48,074 bases of DNA from Pseudooceanicola lipolyticus (GTDB lineage: Bacteria; Pseudomonadota; Alphaproteobacteria; Rhodobacterales; Rhodobacteraceae), in NCBI RefSeq assembly GCF_002786325.1, contig NZ_PGTB01000015.1, forward strand, positions 1-48,074, read 5' to 3'. A program made the position numbers and the translations under genes. Shown here piece by piece: positions 37,679 to 46,691 of this stretch. Numbering within the stretch: position 1 is the stretch's first letter; every line of letters starts with the position of its first letter. The notes beneath the pieces are model-generated. The model ran no database searches, was not told where the DNA came from, and saw only the letters and a list, made by a program, of their open reading frames with translations.

Positions 37679-38037
37679 GGCAGCCGCCGCCAGTGTCTGC
37701 GCCGTCGCGTGAAACTGGCCGCGTATCCTGATCGGCAGCCGGTCCGGGGTGACCGGTTTCAACAGCGCAGCACCCGACCCGCCGATTCAGGTCTGCACCA
37801 TTTCGATCAAATTGCCGTTCACGACATTGATGTCGGAATTTTCAACACCAACGCCGTTGTTTTTCAGGCGGCGCTGCAAGGAACCAAAGCGATGCAAGGC
37901 GCAATGCCGAGGCGAGTAGAAAACGTGGGCCATGCGTGTCAGGCCCTGACGCGCGGACTGGCCCCAATGCGCCTGGCCCTTGCCGATAGGATCGGCACAT
38001 CGCGGTGGTACCCTGTTGCGGGGAGGGAGGCCGGATC
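37679..38037. other. Intergenic stretch of 359 bases with no clear gene on the plus strand
   Basis: No plus-strand coding signal is convincing. The minus strand holds a 48-codon frame with protein-like composition (37787-37933), listed separately. A GGGAGGGAGG ribosome-binding site at the right end serves the gene at 38038. The stretch may be gene debris plus a promoter. Confidence 0.5.
37787..37933 (-). CDS. Possible 48-residue protein or remnant
   Basis: The minus-strand frame starts with ATG at 37933 and ends with TGA at 37787. The product begins MAHVFYSPRHCALHRFG and includes RRLKNNGVGVENSDINVV. The composition is more protein-like than shadow frames in this GC-rich DNA, with AT-ending codons in about a third of positions. 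The frame stays open upstream of the ATG across the 38038 start region, so it may be the tail of a decayed gene. The ribosome-binding site is weak. No family recognised. Confidence 0.25.
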   Translation of the reverse strand: MAHVFYSPRHCALHRFGSLQRRLKNNGVGVENSDINVVNGNLIEMVQT

Positions 38038-38970
38038 ATGCCCGCAACCTTAGGCCATATCGCGCTCCAGGTGCCGCTGGGCCGGGTCTTGCGGCAGGAT
38101 ATCGACACCAAATGGCTACTGGCCGGATGTATCATTCCCGACCTGCCCTGGATCCTACAGCGGCTTGCCGGTGCAACCGGGCTGGTCGCGGCACTGGACC
38201 TGCGGGCCTATGCCATCGCGCAAAGCGCGCTGGCGGTCAGCCTGCTGTTCTGCGCGCTGCTTGCCGCCTTTGCCCTGCGGCCGATGCTGATCTTTGCCGT
38301 GCTGTCGCTCGGCTGCCTGGTGCACCTGCTGCTCGACGCGTTCCAGACCAAATGGGCCAATGGCGTGGCGCTGGCCGCGCCGGTCAGTTGGGAGCTGACC
38401 AGCTTTGGTTTTTTCTGGCCCGAGGACTTCACCAGCCTGTTCCTCCTGGCGCTGGGCACCTTCGTGGCCATCCGGCTGTGCTGGATCGCGCCGCCGTCGG
38501 GCGCCGACCTGGTCCGCCCGGGGGCTGGCCGCCTGACACTGGCCGGGATCTGCCTTGCCGCCTATCTGGTGCTGCCGGTGCCGATGATGCCCGCGGTCGA
38601 GGCGGCAAATCTGCACGGCGTGGCAACCCTGCGCCAGGTCGCCGACCGGCCCGGCCGTGCCATCGCCTTTGACCGCAACCAGGTCACCGTGGGGCCCCAG
38701 GACACGACCCTTGCCGCCTGGACCGGTGAACAGTTCCGCCTGACCGGCGCCGTACCCGCCCAGGACGGGCTCTATTCGCTCAGCGGCCGGTTCATCAGCG
38801 CGACCGAAGTCGAGGTGCTGGCCAGCCATCGGCATGCCGGGCCGCTGCGCGACATCGCCTCGTATCTGGGACTGCTATTTGTGTTGCTTTGGTGGGCAGC
38901 CAGCCTGTGGGACAGGATCAAACAACCAGAACGTGCAGGTCGACTTGCGACCAACGATGGTAGAAAATGA
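38038..38970 (+). CDS. DUF457/YdjM-like inner-membrane protein (predicted metal-dependent hydrolase)
   Basis: 310 residues with several transmembrane helices. Conserved polar positions are H7 (TLGHIAL), D35 (IIPDLPW) and the pair H96-D100 (LVHLLLDAF), the spacing seen in DUF457/YdjM membrane proteins annotated as metal-dependent hydrolases. A soluble part (about 190-275) lies between the helix groups and could be periplasmic. The ATG at 38038 follows GGGAGGGAGG at seven bases, a strong site; the open frame to 38005 is not needed. Its stop overlaps the start of the next gene (ATGA). The substrate is unknown. Confidence 0.7.
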   Translation: MPATLGHIALQVPLGRVLRQDIDTKWLLAGCIIPDLPWILQRLAGATGLVAALDLRAYAIAQSALAVSLLFCALLAAFALRPMLIFAVLSLGCLVHLLLDAFQTKWANGVALAAPVSWELTSFGFFWPEDFTSLFLLALGTFVAIRLCWIAPPSGADLVRPGAGRLTLAGICLAAYLVLPVPMMPAVEAANLHGVATLRQVADRPGRAIAFDRNQVTVGPQDTTLAAWTGEQFRLTGAVPAQDGLYSLSGRFISATEVEVLASHRHAGPLRDIASYLGLLFVLLWWAASLWDRIKQPERAGRLATNDGRK

Positions 38971-40076
38971 CCACAGATAGTAATGACACCCGAAGATTCG
39001 CCGACAGATCGCGGCAGCAAACCCCGGCTTACGCCGGCAGAGAGGGCGAGCAGAGCGCAATGGACAAACCCGATATCGCCGCCGCCCGGCAGCGCCGAAG
39101 CAACCTTCGCACAACTCTGACCTGGCTGCTGCGCGCCGCGATATCCTTCGGCCTGATCTTCTATATCCTCTGGGGAACCGAGGTGGGCGAGGTTCTGGCC
39201 GCCATCCGGGTGGCCGACCTTCGCCTGATCCTGCTCGCGCTTGGGTTGCAAATTCTTGGGGCGCTGATCATGGCGATGCGCTTTGGCATATTGCTGGCGG
39301 TCCGCGACACCCGGCCGGGCCTGGCCTATCTGTTCGTGTCGACGATGAGCGCCGCGTTTTTCCGTCAGTTCCTGCCGTCGACCCTGGGTGGCGATGCGCT
39401 GCGGGGGTATGACGCCTGGCGTGCCGGGGCATCGAAGGGCTTTGCCGTGCTGGCACTGTTTGTCGACCGTCTGCTGGGCCTGGCGGTGATGACCGCCTTT
39501 GCGGTTCTGGCCATTGCGTTGTTTGGCAGCGACCGCGGCGACATGTCCGGCGCCTATCGCTGGGCGATTGCCGGGCTGATCCTGGTGATGATCGCCCTCG
39601 GCCTGCTGTTCTATCTGCCGGCGCGGCAGAAAGGGCAGCTGTCCGCGCTGGCCAGCCGCCTGCCCGCCCGCTTGTCGGCCCTTGCCGAAAAGCTGGGGCA
39701 AATCGCGACCACATTTCACGGCAAGGGCGGCGTATTGGCCAAATCAGCGGCGCTGACCCTGGTACTGCAGGTCAATGTGGTGCTGTTTTATTGGGTCGTC
39801 GCGCAGAGCCTTGGGCTGGAGGTCCAGTTCTGGGCCTTTTTTGTCATCGTCCCGGTGACCGTGCTGGTGATGATGGCGCCGATCACCATCAACGGCATTG
39901 GATTGCGCGAGGCGATCCTGGTCTATCTTTTGGGAATATGGGGGGTCAGCAGCGAACTGGCCCTGGCGCTGGCCTGGCTGGAATTCGGCATCACCCTGAC
40001 CTTGGGTTTGATTGGCGGCGTCATCTTTGCGCTGCGCCCGTCACGGTCAGAAATCCTGTCCAGCACCCAGAGCTAG
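38967..40076 (+). CDS. YbhN/UPF0104-family (LPG-synthase transmembrane-domain-like) integral membrane protein
   Basis: 369 residues with about eight hydrophobic helices. The family motifs FLPSTLGGDALRGYDAW and PITINGIGLREAILVYLLG are present. The family includes the flippase part of MprF and is often found with glycosyltransferases, so a lipid or lipid-linked-sugar translocation role is plausible but not shown. The first 30 residues are polar and poorly conserved-looking; a second ATG at 39060 (MDKPDIAAARQ) is a possible start. It overlaps the preceding membrane gene by four bases, implying a coupled pair. Confidence 0.83.
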   Translation: MTTDSNDTRRFADRSRQQTPAYAGREGEQSAMDKPDIAAARQRRSNLRTTLTWLLRAAISFGLIFYILWGTEVGEVLAAIRVADLRLILLALGLQILGALIMAMRFGILLAVRDTRPGLAYLFVSTMSAAFFRQFLPSTLGGDALRGYDAWRAGASKGFAVLALFVDRLLGLAVMTAFAVLAIALFGSDRGDMSGAYRWAIAGLILVMIALGLLFYLPARQKGQLSALASRLPARLSALAEKLGQIATTFHGKGGVLAKSAALTLVLQVNVVLFYWVVAQSLGLEVQFWAFFVIVPVTVLVMMAPITINGIGLREAILVYLLGIWGVSSELALALAWLEFGITLTLGLIGGVIFALRPSRSEILSSTQS

Positions 40077-40096
40077 CAACGGCCAAGGCGTGTTGG

Positions 40097-40122
40097 CCAC
40101 CGGGCCGGGAAAGGCCCGGTGG
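40097..40122. terminator. Hairpin terminator between convergent YbhN-like and TylF-like genes
   Basis: A 10-base-pair perfect stem CCACCGGGCC / GGCCCGGTGG (40097-40106, 40113-40122) with a 6-base loop lies between the two stops. No T-run, so efficiency is uncertain. Confidence 0.6.
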
Positions 40123-40130
40123 CAGATCGA

Positions 40131-40862
40131 TCAGGCGGCGCGCAGGATGAATCCGCGCCCGTTGGCCTGGAAATCGTCCAGCTGTTCAACCCGGTATTGC
40201 GGGCGTTTTTCCAGCCAGTCGGCCAGCGCCTTCTGCTGGCCCAGGCTGCCATCGTCACCATAGCTGAACCAATCGTCGAACAGCAGCACGGTGCCGACAT
40301 CGACATAGCGGTCCAGCCAGTCCATCGCGATGATGGTCGAGGAATAGTAATCGCAATCCAGCAGCACCACCGCTGCCTTCTTGAACGGGTGCGCCTGGTG
40401 CAGCTGGTCGGTCAGGCTGTCTTCGTAATAGCCCTCGATCAGCGTGGCGCGGTCCAGCTTCATGCCGTTTTTCAGCAGGTTGCTTTCCACCTCCTCGCGC
40501 GAACAGGCATATTGCCCTTCGAAGAACCGGGTATCGCCGGCGTCGATCCCGGTGGCTTCGGGCAAACCTTCGAACGAGTCAAAGCCGTACATGCGCACGT
40601 TGTCCAGGCCCAGCTGGTCGAGGATCTGGCTGGTGGCCAGGAAGGTGCCACCGCGGAACAGCCCGAATTCATAGTAATCGCCAACCGGCGCATCGGGCGC
40701 CTTTTCCTTCAGCACCAGTTCAAAAGCCGAACGGATCGCGCCGGGGGCACCGGGGCTGAGCGTCCGGAATTCCGGGTTCATCTTGTGATACACGCGCGAT
40801 CCGAGCCGATAGAGCGGCGGGATGCCGCGCAGCGTGGATTCAATGACCGATTTCAGTCTCAA
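40131..40862 (-). CDS. TylF/MycF-family SAM-dependent O-methyltransferase
   Basis: 243 residues. The SAM site is DYYEFGLFRGGTFLA (residues 62-76), MYGFDSFEGLPEA follows, and the metal-binding acidic region is VVLLDCDYYSST with LLFDDWFSYGDDG, as in macrocin O-methyltransferase relatives. Family members methylate sugar hydroxyls in Mg-dependent fashion, so it likely caps or decorates the glycan. The ATG at 40862 is the only credible start. The 393 bases upstream contain no gene. Confidence 0.88.
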   Translation of the reverse strand: MRLKSVIESTLRGIPPLYRLGSRVYHKMNPEFRTLSPGAPGAIRSAFELVLKEKAPDAPVGDYYEFGLFRGGTFLATSQILDQLGLDNVRMYGFDSFEGLPEATGIDAGDTRFFEGQYACSREEVESNLLKNGMKLDRATLIEGYYEDSLTDQLHQAHPFKKAAVVLLDCDYYSSTIIAMDWLDRYVDVGTVLLFDDWFSYGDDGSLGQQKALADWLEKRPQYRVEQLDDFQANGRGFILRAA

Positions 40863-41255
40863 ATTCAGTTACCTCTCAAACTCGGTTGAAATTCCATACC
40901 ATGGTTGCTGCGGTATCCGCGCCGCTTTGGCGCGCGCGCCGCATGTTGTGTGTTCCCGTTGTCAGCATGGCGTCAGGCCTCCATCGGCGGAAACCCCGTT
41001 GCCCCATCCCCGGCTCCCGAACTCATCACGCTGAGCTTCGGACAGTGACTTTCGCGTCCGGGACAATTGTCCAAAGAACCCCAACGGGGTCAAAGAAAAG
41101 CGTGTAACGCGCCGGTGAAGTTTCGACGTGGTGCCGCCCAAATCGACAAATCGCGCAGCGGCATGGGGCCGTGCCCCCCCGATGCGCGGGCTTGCTGATA
41201 TGATCTGACGCATGCGCATTGTTCTGGGTTGAAGCAATCCTCTCTCTGACGCCCC
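40863..41255. other. Intergenic stretch of 393 bases, no gene seen
   Basis: Frames here are short and shadow-like. Visible structure: a perfect 12-base palindrome GGACAATTGTCC (41061-41072), and a small dyad ACCCC-AAC-GGGGT (about 41078-41090) followed on the minus strand by TTCTTT, a weak terminator candidate for the ABC-transporter gene. Confidence 0.5.
41061..41072. promoter_or_regulatory. 12-base perfect palindrome GGACAATTGTCC
   Basis: A self-complementary site about 200 bases upstream of the TylF-like gene start on the minus strand. Candidate operator; no regulator is encoded nearby. Confidence 0.4.
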
Positions 41256-43058
41256 CTAGGCCGGCTTGGCCATGCTGCGGAACACCGTGTTCTTCTCGAC
41301 CAGTTCATCATAACGGCCGCTGGCACTGACCCGGCCATTTTCCAGCAGGAAGATGGTGTCGCATTGCTGCACCGTGGTCAGGCGGTGGGCGATCATGATG
41401 ATGGTCTTGGCATGGCCCAGGTTCGAAACCGCATCCATCACCGCCCGTTCGGTGATATTGTCCAGCGCGCTGGTCGCCTCGTCCAGGATCAGGATATCCG
41501 GGTCGTGATACAGCGCGCGGGCGATGCCGATGCGCTGACGCTGACCGCCCGACAGGCGGACACCACGCTCGCCGACCCAGGTGCTGTACCCGTCGGGCAG
41601 CTCGGACATCACGAAGTCATGCAGCGAAGCGATCTTCGCCGCGCGTTCCACCTTGGCCTGGTCACGCTTGGCCTCGGGCACGCCAAACGCGATATTGGCC
41701 GCCACCGTGTCATCGGTCAGGAAGATCTGCTGCGGGACATAGCCAACATTGTCCTGCCAGGCGCGGATGTTCTCGGCGGTGATCGCAACGCCGTCGGCGG
41801 TCATCTGGCCGCTGTCCGGGCGCAGCAGGCCCAGCATCACATCCACCGTGGTGGTCTTGCCGGCGCCGGTGCCGCCGACGATGCCCACCGTGGTATTGGC
41901 GGTTATGGTCATGTTCATGCCGTCGATCGCCGCCCGTTCCATATTGGGATAGGCGTATTTGACATCGTCCAGCACCAGCTTGTCCGTCAGCTTGAGCGGG
42001 ACGCGCCCGCCCTCTTCCGGCAGATCGCTGCCGGTCCTGCCCAGCAGGTGCAGGTCGCGATGGATGACATCCAGCACCGCCCGGCCCACGCGCATCGCGC
42101 TGAGCGAATGGTAGACCAGTTGCACCGCCGGCAGCATCCGCAGCCCGGCAACGGCAAACAGGCCCAGGACGGGGATGATTTCCGAGATATTGCCATTGTT
42201 GGCGATCAGCAGCGCCAGCACCAGGATGACCATGCCGCCGAACAGCAGCGCTTCCAGCAGATAGCGCGGCATCTCGACAGCCAGCTGTTCGATCATCAGC
42301 GTCTTGGCATGGGTCAGGGTCGGCTTGCGGAACCGTTTCATATAGTCGCGCTCGATCCCGGCCAGCTTGACCTCTTTCACTCCGCCGATCACCTCGCTGA
42401 TGACACGGAAGCGCTGTGAATTGACCTCCACCAGGGTTTCGCCGACGCGGCTGAGGGTTTTGCGCACGGTGCCGAAAATCACCATATACAGCCCGGCCAG
42501 AACCAGGCCGACCGAAATCGCCACCTTGGGTTCGATCAGCAGCAACAGCAGCAACATAAACGACACGGTGGTCATTTGCGCGATGATCCGCATTGCCGGA
42601 ACCATTGCCGAGCCGACCACGCGGTCGACCTCTTGCATCACCGTCTTGGTCAATTGCGAGCTGTGGCGTTCAAGAAACCAGACATAGGGCTGACGCAGAT
42701 ACCCTTCCAGCAGCCGCGAACTCAGGTGGTACTTGCGCATCTGGCTGAACCGGGCCACCGCATACATGGTGGCCACCTTGACCAGCAGGCTGATCAGCAG
42801 CACGCCCAACACGATGGCCCCAAGAAAGATCAGGAAATTCTGCATGCTGGAGGGCGCCAGCCAGTCATAGATGCCGGACAGGCGGGTGCTGCTTTCGATG
42901 ATCGACGGGTCGGTGACCACGCGCAGGAAGGGCAGGATCACGGCAACGCCGGCCATGTCGAACAGGCCCATCACCAGGATCATGGCGCAGACGATGTAAA
43001 ACTGTTTCCGCTCGCGCCGATCCAGCAAACTGAACAGTTTGCGATACATCTCGATCAT
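41256..43058 (-). CDS. ABC exporter, fused permease-ATPase (PglK/MsbA-like lipid-linked glycan flippase)
   Basis: 600 residues. Six transmembrane helices occupy about 1-320 and the nucleotide-binding domain the rest, with Walker A GGTGAGKTT, Q-loop QQIFLTDD, signature LSGGQRQRIGIARAL and Walker B ILILDEATSALD, then the switch histidine in MIAHRLTT. The start MIEMYRKLFSLLDRRERKQF resembles PglK and related glycan flippases. It may move lipid-linked saccharides across the inner membrane in place of a Wzx flippase, none of which is visible in this window. AGGAG stands seven bases before the ATG at 43058. Confidence 0.88.
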   Translation of the reverse strand: MIEMYRKLFSLLDRRERKQFYIVCAMILVMGLFDMAGVAVILPFLRVVTDPSIIESSTRLSGIYDWLAPSSMQNFLIFLGAIVLGVLLISLLVKVATMYAVARFSQMRKYHLSSRLLEGYLRQPYVWFLERHSSQLTKTVMQEVDRVVGSAMVPAMRIIAQMTTVSFMLLLLLLIEPKVAISVGLVLAGLYMVIFGTVRKTLSRVGETLVEVNSQRFRVISEVIGGVKEVKLAGIERDYMKRFRKPTLTHAKTLMIEQLAVEMPRYLLEALLFGGMVILVLALLIANNGNISEIIPVLGLFAVAGLRMLPAVQLVYHSLSAMRVGRAVLDVIHRDLHLLGRTGSDLPEEGGRVPLKLTDKLVLDDVKYAYPNMERAAIDGMNMTITANTTVGIVGGTGAGKTTTVDVMLGLLRPDSGQMTADGVAITAENIRAWQDNVGYVPQQIFLTDDTVAANIAFGVPEAKRDQAKVERAAKIASLHDFVMSELPDGYSTWVGERGVRLSGGQRQRIGIARALYHDPDILILDEATSALDNITERAVMDAVSNLGHAKTIIMIAHRLTTVQQCDTIFLLENGRVSASGRYDELVEKNTVFRSMAKPA

Positions 43059-43317
43059 GCAGTGTCTCCTGCCTCGGTGCCGCCCGCGCGATCTTGCCGC
43101 TCGAACCCTGTCATTTTTGAGGAAGCAACGCAAATTCGCGCGCTTTTTGATAGCTGTCGTTGCAACAATCCCGCGCCCAGGCCGAAATTTGCCCGATCCT
43201 GTGCAAGGACCCCGTGCATCGCCGGACCACGCCGCGAATACCGGCCTGCCCCGACCGTTTCGGTCGATGGCGGATCATCCTGCAATCGCCTCACTGGCGG
43301 GGATAGCTGGTTCCGCA

Positions 43318-44343
43318 TCACAGCGCCTGTTTCGCATCCAGGATCGCCTGCAGGCGGGTTTCGTTGATTTCAAACTGTTCGAACCCGGTTTCGTCCTGCC
43401 ATTGCTTCTTCGCCCGCAAGGCCTTGGCCGGGTTGGTCAAATAGCGCCAGATCTTGCCCGGAATCCGGGCCAGGCGGGCCGATTTGCTGGATTTCGAGAT
43501 CCGCGCCGGCGGCGCCGGCAGGCTGACCCCGTGATCGATGAAAAACGTGTCATAGCCGCGGCGATAGACATGGCGGATCGATCCTTCGGGCGCGCGCCAG
43601 GGTTTCTGCCGGCCGACAAAATGCAGCAACACCGGGTCGATCCGGTCGACCCATTCCATCAGTGGCTCGATCACCTGGAAATTCCAGCGCAGCGACAGCA
43701 GCCCCAGGTCATCCTTCAAAGCGCCGTTCAGCGCCGACTGGTCATGATGCACCAGCTTTTCATGATTGGCCTGCGCGTAATCCAGCACCCGCTGCATCAC
43801 CTTGGTCTCGGCCGCCGCCTTGGAATCGACCAGCAGAACGCCCGAGTTGCGATAGAAGAACTCGGGCTTCAGACCCAGCGGCCCGGTGTAGTGCTCATAG
43901 GTCTTGTCGGCGCGGAAATCCGCGGCGTCGGGCGCGGCATAGACCGCGTGCTCCATCGGCGCCGCCAGCAGCTCGCCCAGTCCGGGACGGCGCAGGACGA
44001 TGTCGCCATCGACATATAGCAGGCGGTGATAATCGTCTTTCAGCAGGTCGATCACCACCAGGCGCAGATAGGCGGCCGGGGTGATCAGTTCGGAGTTGGG
44101 CAGATCCTCGAACACCATGCCCGGCTCTACTTCCAGATAGCGGATACCGATATCCAGAAGCGGCTCGGGGATGATGGATCGGTCGGTCACGCACAGGATC
44201 ACGTCAAAGTCGCGCTCGCGCTCCATCGCCAGGATCTGATGACCCAGATAGCAGGAAGGCAGCAGCATCCCTGCGTCGCAGGACATGAAAACCGCCTTGT
44301 CAAACTCGGGCGGCGTAGACGACCAGGTAATGCGATGAGCCAT
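43318..44343 (-). CDS. Family 8 glycosyltransferase
   Basis: 341 residues. The retaining GT8 motifs are visible: metal-binding DGD in YVDGDIVL (D112, D114), the NSGVLLVD segment (167-174), HHDQSALN, and HFVGRQKPW (241-249). Known relatives add galactose or glucose from UDP-sugars to LPS or capsule. The C-terminal 80 residues are basic and may bind the membrane. It lies between the ABC exporter (259-base gap) and a GT4 gene (89-base gap). Confidence 0.9.
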   Translation of the reverse strand: MAHRITWSSTPPEFDKAVFMSCDAGMLLPSCYLGHQILAMERERDFDVILCVTDRSIIPEPLLDIGIRYLEVEPGMVFEDLPNSELITPAAYLRLVVIDLLKDDYHRLLYVDGDIVLRRPGLGELLAAPMEHAVYAAPDAADFRADKTYEHYTGPLGLKPEFFYRNSGVLLVDSKAAAETKVMQRVLDYAQANHEKLVHHDQSALNGALKDDLGLLSLRWNFQVIEPLMEWVDRIDPVLLHFVGRQKPWRAPEGSIRHVYRRGYDTFFIDHGVSLPAPPARISKSSKSARLARIPGKIWRYLTNPAKALRAKKQWQDETGFEQFEINETRLQAILDAKQAL

Positions 44344-44432
44344 TGATATTACAACAAGATCTGAAACGAAGCGGAATTGCGAAACCTCTTATACCCGGTT
44401 CTTGGGCTTTTCCATGGCGCGAACAAGACCGG

Positions 44433-45596
44433 TCACGAAACGTTCCCCCGCGACAACACAACGTCCTTGATCCGGGCCTCCAGCTTGCCTGCCATGCGGT
44501 CACTGTCATATTCCAGCGCCCGCGCCCGCGCCGCCTGCCCCATGCGCCGGCGCAGTGCCTCGTCATGGGCAAACTTCAGCATCAGCTTGGCCTGCGCCGC
44601 GACATCGTCGGCTTCGATCAGGAACCCGTTTTCGCCATCGGTGACCTGATCGGGGATGCCGCCCTGCCGCGTGGCGATCAGCGGCAGACCCACCGCCCCG
44701 GCCTCGACCAATGTCACGCCAAAGCCTTCAACCCAGTCCCCCGCGGTGCGCGAATGCTGCAGGAACACATGCGCCCCGGCCAGTTCGGCCGCCACATCCT
44801 CGGCCGCCAGCATGCCGGTCAGGCGCACCCGATCCGCCACCGGGCTGCGGGCGATCCGTGCCCGCAGCTCGGGCATCGCCGGGCCATCGCCGACGATCAC
44901 CAGTTGCGCATCGCGCAACTCGCCGGCGACCCCTTCAAACGCGGCCAGCGTCTGCAACTGCCCCTTTTCGGGCGACACCCGCCCGACGGTGATAAAGACC
45001 AGCGGCGCGCCCTCGGCGCGTTCGGGAAAGGGCAGCGAGGACAGCCAGCCGGTCGGCGCGCCGCAGGGAATGATGCTGCTGTGGCCGGTAAAGCCCAGCC
45101 CGCGCATCACCTCGATCTGGTGGCTGCCCACCGCGATCACATCGGCAAAGCGCGGCAGGCTATGCGCCAGCGCCTGACGGTAATGGGGCCAACGCAGGTT
45201 GGCGCTGACATCGCGGCCATGCACATGGCAGATCACCGGCACATGGTCGCCTGCCGCCTCCTGCACCGCGATGGCGTTCCAGGCGAAATGGCACAGCACC
45301 GCGTCCAGATGGGCGCCGTCCAGCACGCCGCGCAGCCGCTCCATCGTGCCCGGCGACGGCAGCGCCCCCTGCCACAGGCCCATCTTGCGCTGAATTCTTC
45401 GCCAGGGGCTGACCGCGCCATCACGGCCGAACAGGTGTAATTCATAGCCATTCGGCACCGGCAGATTGCCGACGCTGTGAGTTTCGGCCAGGAAAACCGG
45501 CTCGAGATCCCTGAAGGCTGCGGCCTGCCGAAGCGCCCAGACCTCCGAGGGGATCCCGAAATCTGTAAGTACGACCCCCAGTCGCGGCTTTGGCAT
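44433..45596 (-). CDS. Family 4 glycosyltransferase (GT-B)
   Basis: 387 residues. N-terminal acceptor domain starts PRLGVVLTDFGIPSEVWALR; HVHGRDVS is typical of the GT4 N-domain. The donor domain has VGRVSPEKGQLQTL, LTGMLAAEDVAAEL and the E-x7-E motif in EGFGVTLVEAGAVGLP with both glutamates. It is cytoplasmic and probably adds one sugar of the repeat unit. Genes on both sides are glycosyltransferases on the same strand. Confidence 0.92.
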   Translation of the reverse strand: MPKPRLGVVLTDFGIPSEVWALRQAAAFRDLEPVFLAETHSVGNLPVPNGYELHLFGRDGAVSPWRRIQRKMGLWQGALPSPGTMERLRGVLDGAHLDAVLCHFAWNAIAVQEAAGDHVPVICHVHGRDVSANLRWPHYRQALAHSLPRFADVIAVGSHQIEVMRGLGFTGHSSIIPCGAPTGWLSSLPFPERAEGAPLVFITVGRVSPEKGQLQTLAAFEGVAGELRDAQLVIVGDGPAMPELRARIARSPVADRVRLTGMLAAEDVAAELAGAHVFLQHSRTAGDWVEGFGVTLVEAGAVGLPLIATRQGGIPDQVTDGENGFLIEADDVAAQAKLMLKFAHDEALRRRMGQAARARALEYDSDRMAGKLEARIKDVVLSRGNVS

Positions 45597-45633
45597 TGTA
45601 TTTCCTCTTCACTCCGCGCATTCCGCGCGCAGG

Positions 45634-46617
45634 TTATTCCGGCAGTCCCCGCCTGCCGCGGAGTTTCTGACCGATCACCGCAAACAGATCCTGGCGGTTG
45701 CGCGTATCCGCGCGCAGCCAGGACATCAGCCTGCGCACCTCGCCCTTGCGCAAAACGGTCCAGCCATAGATCCGGTTTTGCCGCCGCAGACGCACGATTC
45801 GGTCCTCGAACACTTGCGCCAGGCCGGGCGAAATGTCACCCGCCTGCCGCATCTCGTCGCGCAGCGCCTCGGTCTGGTCGGCGACGCTGTTGTAATTCAC
45901 CGCCGTCACGCTGCCGGGCGAAAACCGGCCGCTGCGGGCGCCGACGCGGGTGGAAAACAGGTAATGCGCCTCGCGCAGCAGCGCAAAATCCACCCCCTTG
46001 CGCAGCACCGAGACATACAGCGCCAGATCCTCGGCATGGCGCACCCCATCCGGATAGCGCCAGACCCTGCGCTGGGCCAGATCGCGCCGGAACACCGGCT
46101 TGAGCAGGCCCAGATCCAACCCGCTCTCCGCGTCCGGACGCAGGAAATCCTCGATCACCAGCCGCTGTACCGCCCCGGAACAGGCAGGCTGCGCCTCTTC
46201 CACCGCGTTGGCGGCAAGATCGAAAAACACCAGCAGGTCGGCGATCACATCCACGCCTTCGGCCTCGGCGACGCCGATCAGCCGGGCCAGCCGCCCGGGG
46301 GCCAAGGCATCATCGGCATCCAGCACCGCAATCCAGTCGCCGGTGGCCGCGGCGATGCCGCGATTGCGGCTGCCGGCCGGGCCCATGTTCTGCGGGTTGG
46401 ACAACGCCGTGATCTGATCGGGATAGCGCGCCGCGCATTCGGCAATCACCTTGGCGGTGGCGTCGGTCGAACAATCATCGACAATCACCACCTGCAAGCA
46501 CCCGATGCCGGTTTGCGCCAACGCCGACTCGACCGCCCGTTCAAGATAACGGCCGGCATTATAGGCCGGGATCACCACCGAGACGGCGGGCAGATCCGTC
46601 GCATCAGCCGCCGTCAC
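45634..46617 (-). CDS. Family 2 glycosyltransferase (GT-A)
   Basis: 327 residues with a complete inverting GT-A domain: VSVVIPAYNAG, VVIVDDCSTDAT (D47, D48), and the metal-binding DADD (D100-D103) in WIAVLDADDAL. The later GTRVGARSGRFS-like segment and basic C-terminus have no transmembrane helix, so it is peripheral. It belongs with the GT4 and GT8 genes in the same run; donor and acceptor are not deducible. Confidence 0.92.
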   Translation of the reverse strand: MTAADATDLPAVSVVIPAYNAGRYLERAVESALAQTGIGCLQVVIVDDCSTDATAKVIAECAARYPDQITALSNPQNMGPAGSRNRGIAAATGDWIAVLDADDALAPGRLARLIGVAEAEGVDVIADLLVFFDLAANAVEEAQPACSGAVQRLVIEDFLRPDAESGLDLGLLKPVFRRDLAQRRVWRYPDGVRHAEDLALYVSVLRKGVDFALLREAHYLFSTRVGARSGRFSPGSVTAVNYNSVADQTEALRDEMRQAGDISPGLAQVFEDRIVRLRRQNRIYGWTVLRKGEVRRLMSWLRADTRNRQDLFAVIGQKLRGRRGLPE

Positions 46618-46691
46618 CCCGCCAGCCTCCTCGCCGCGCGGGCCACACTCGCATCTGCCGGTCCGATCTGCATCACCCTGCCGCTCTATCC

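Noticed and set aside
40962-41237. 91-codon minus-strand frame in the 40863-41255 gap
   Set aside because: No ribosome-binding site, no hydrophobic core or motif, and Arg/Ser-rich like random frames here.
43055-43321. 88-codon minus-strand frame between the GT8 and ABC-exporter genes
   Set aside because: Overlaps the exporter start, lacks a ribosome-binding site and has no recognisable features; the 259-base gap is more likely leader sequence.
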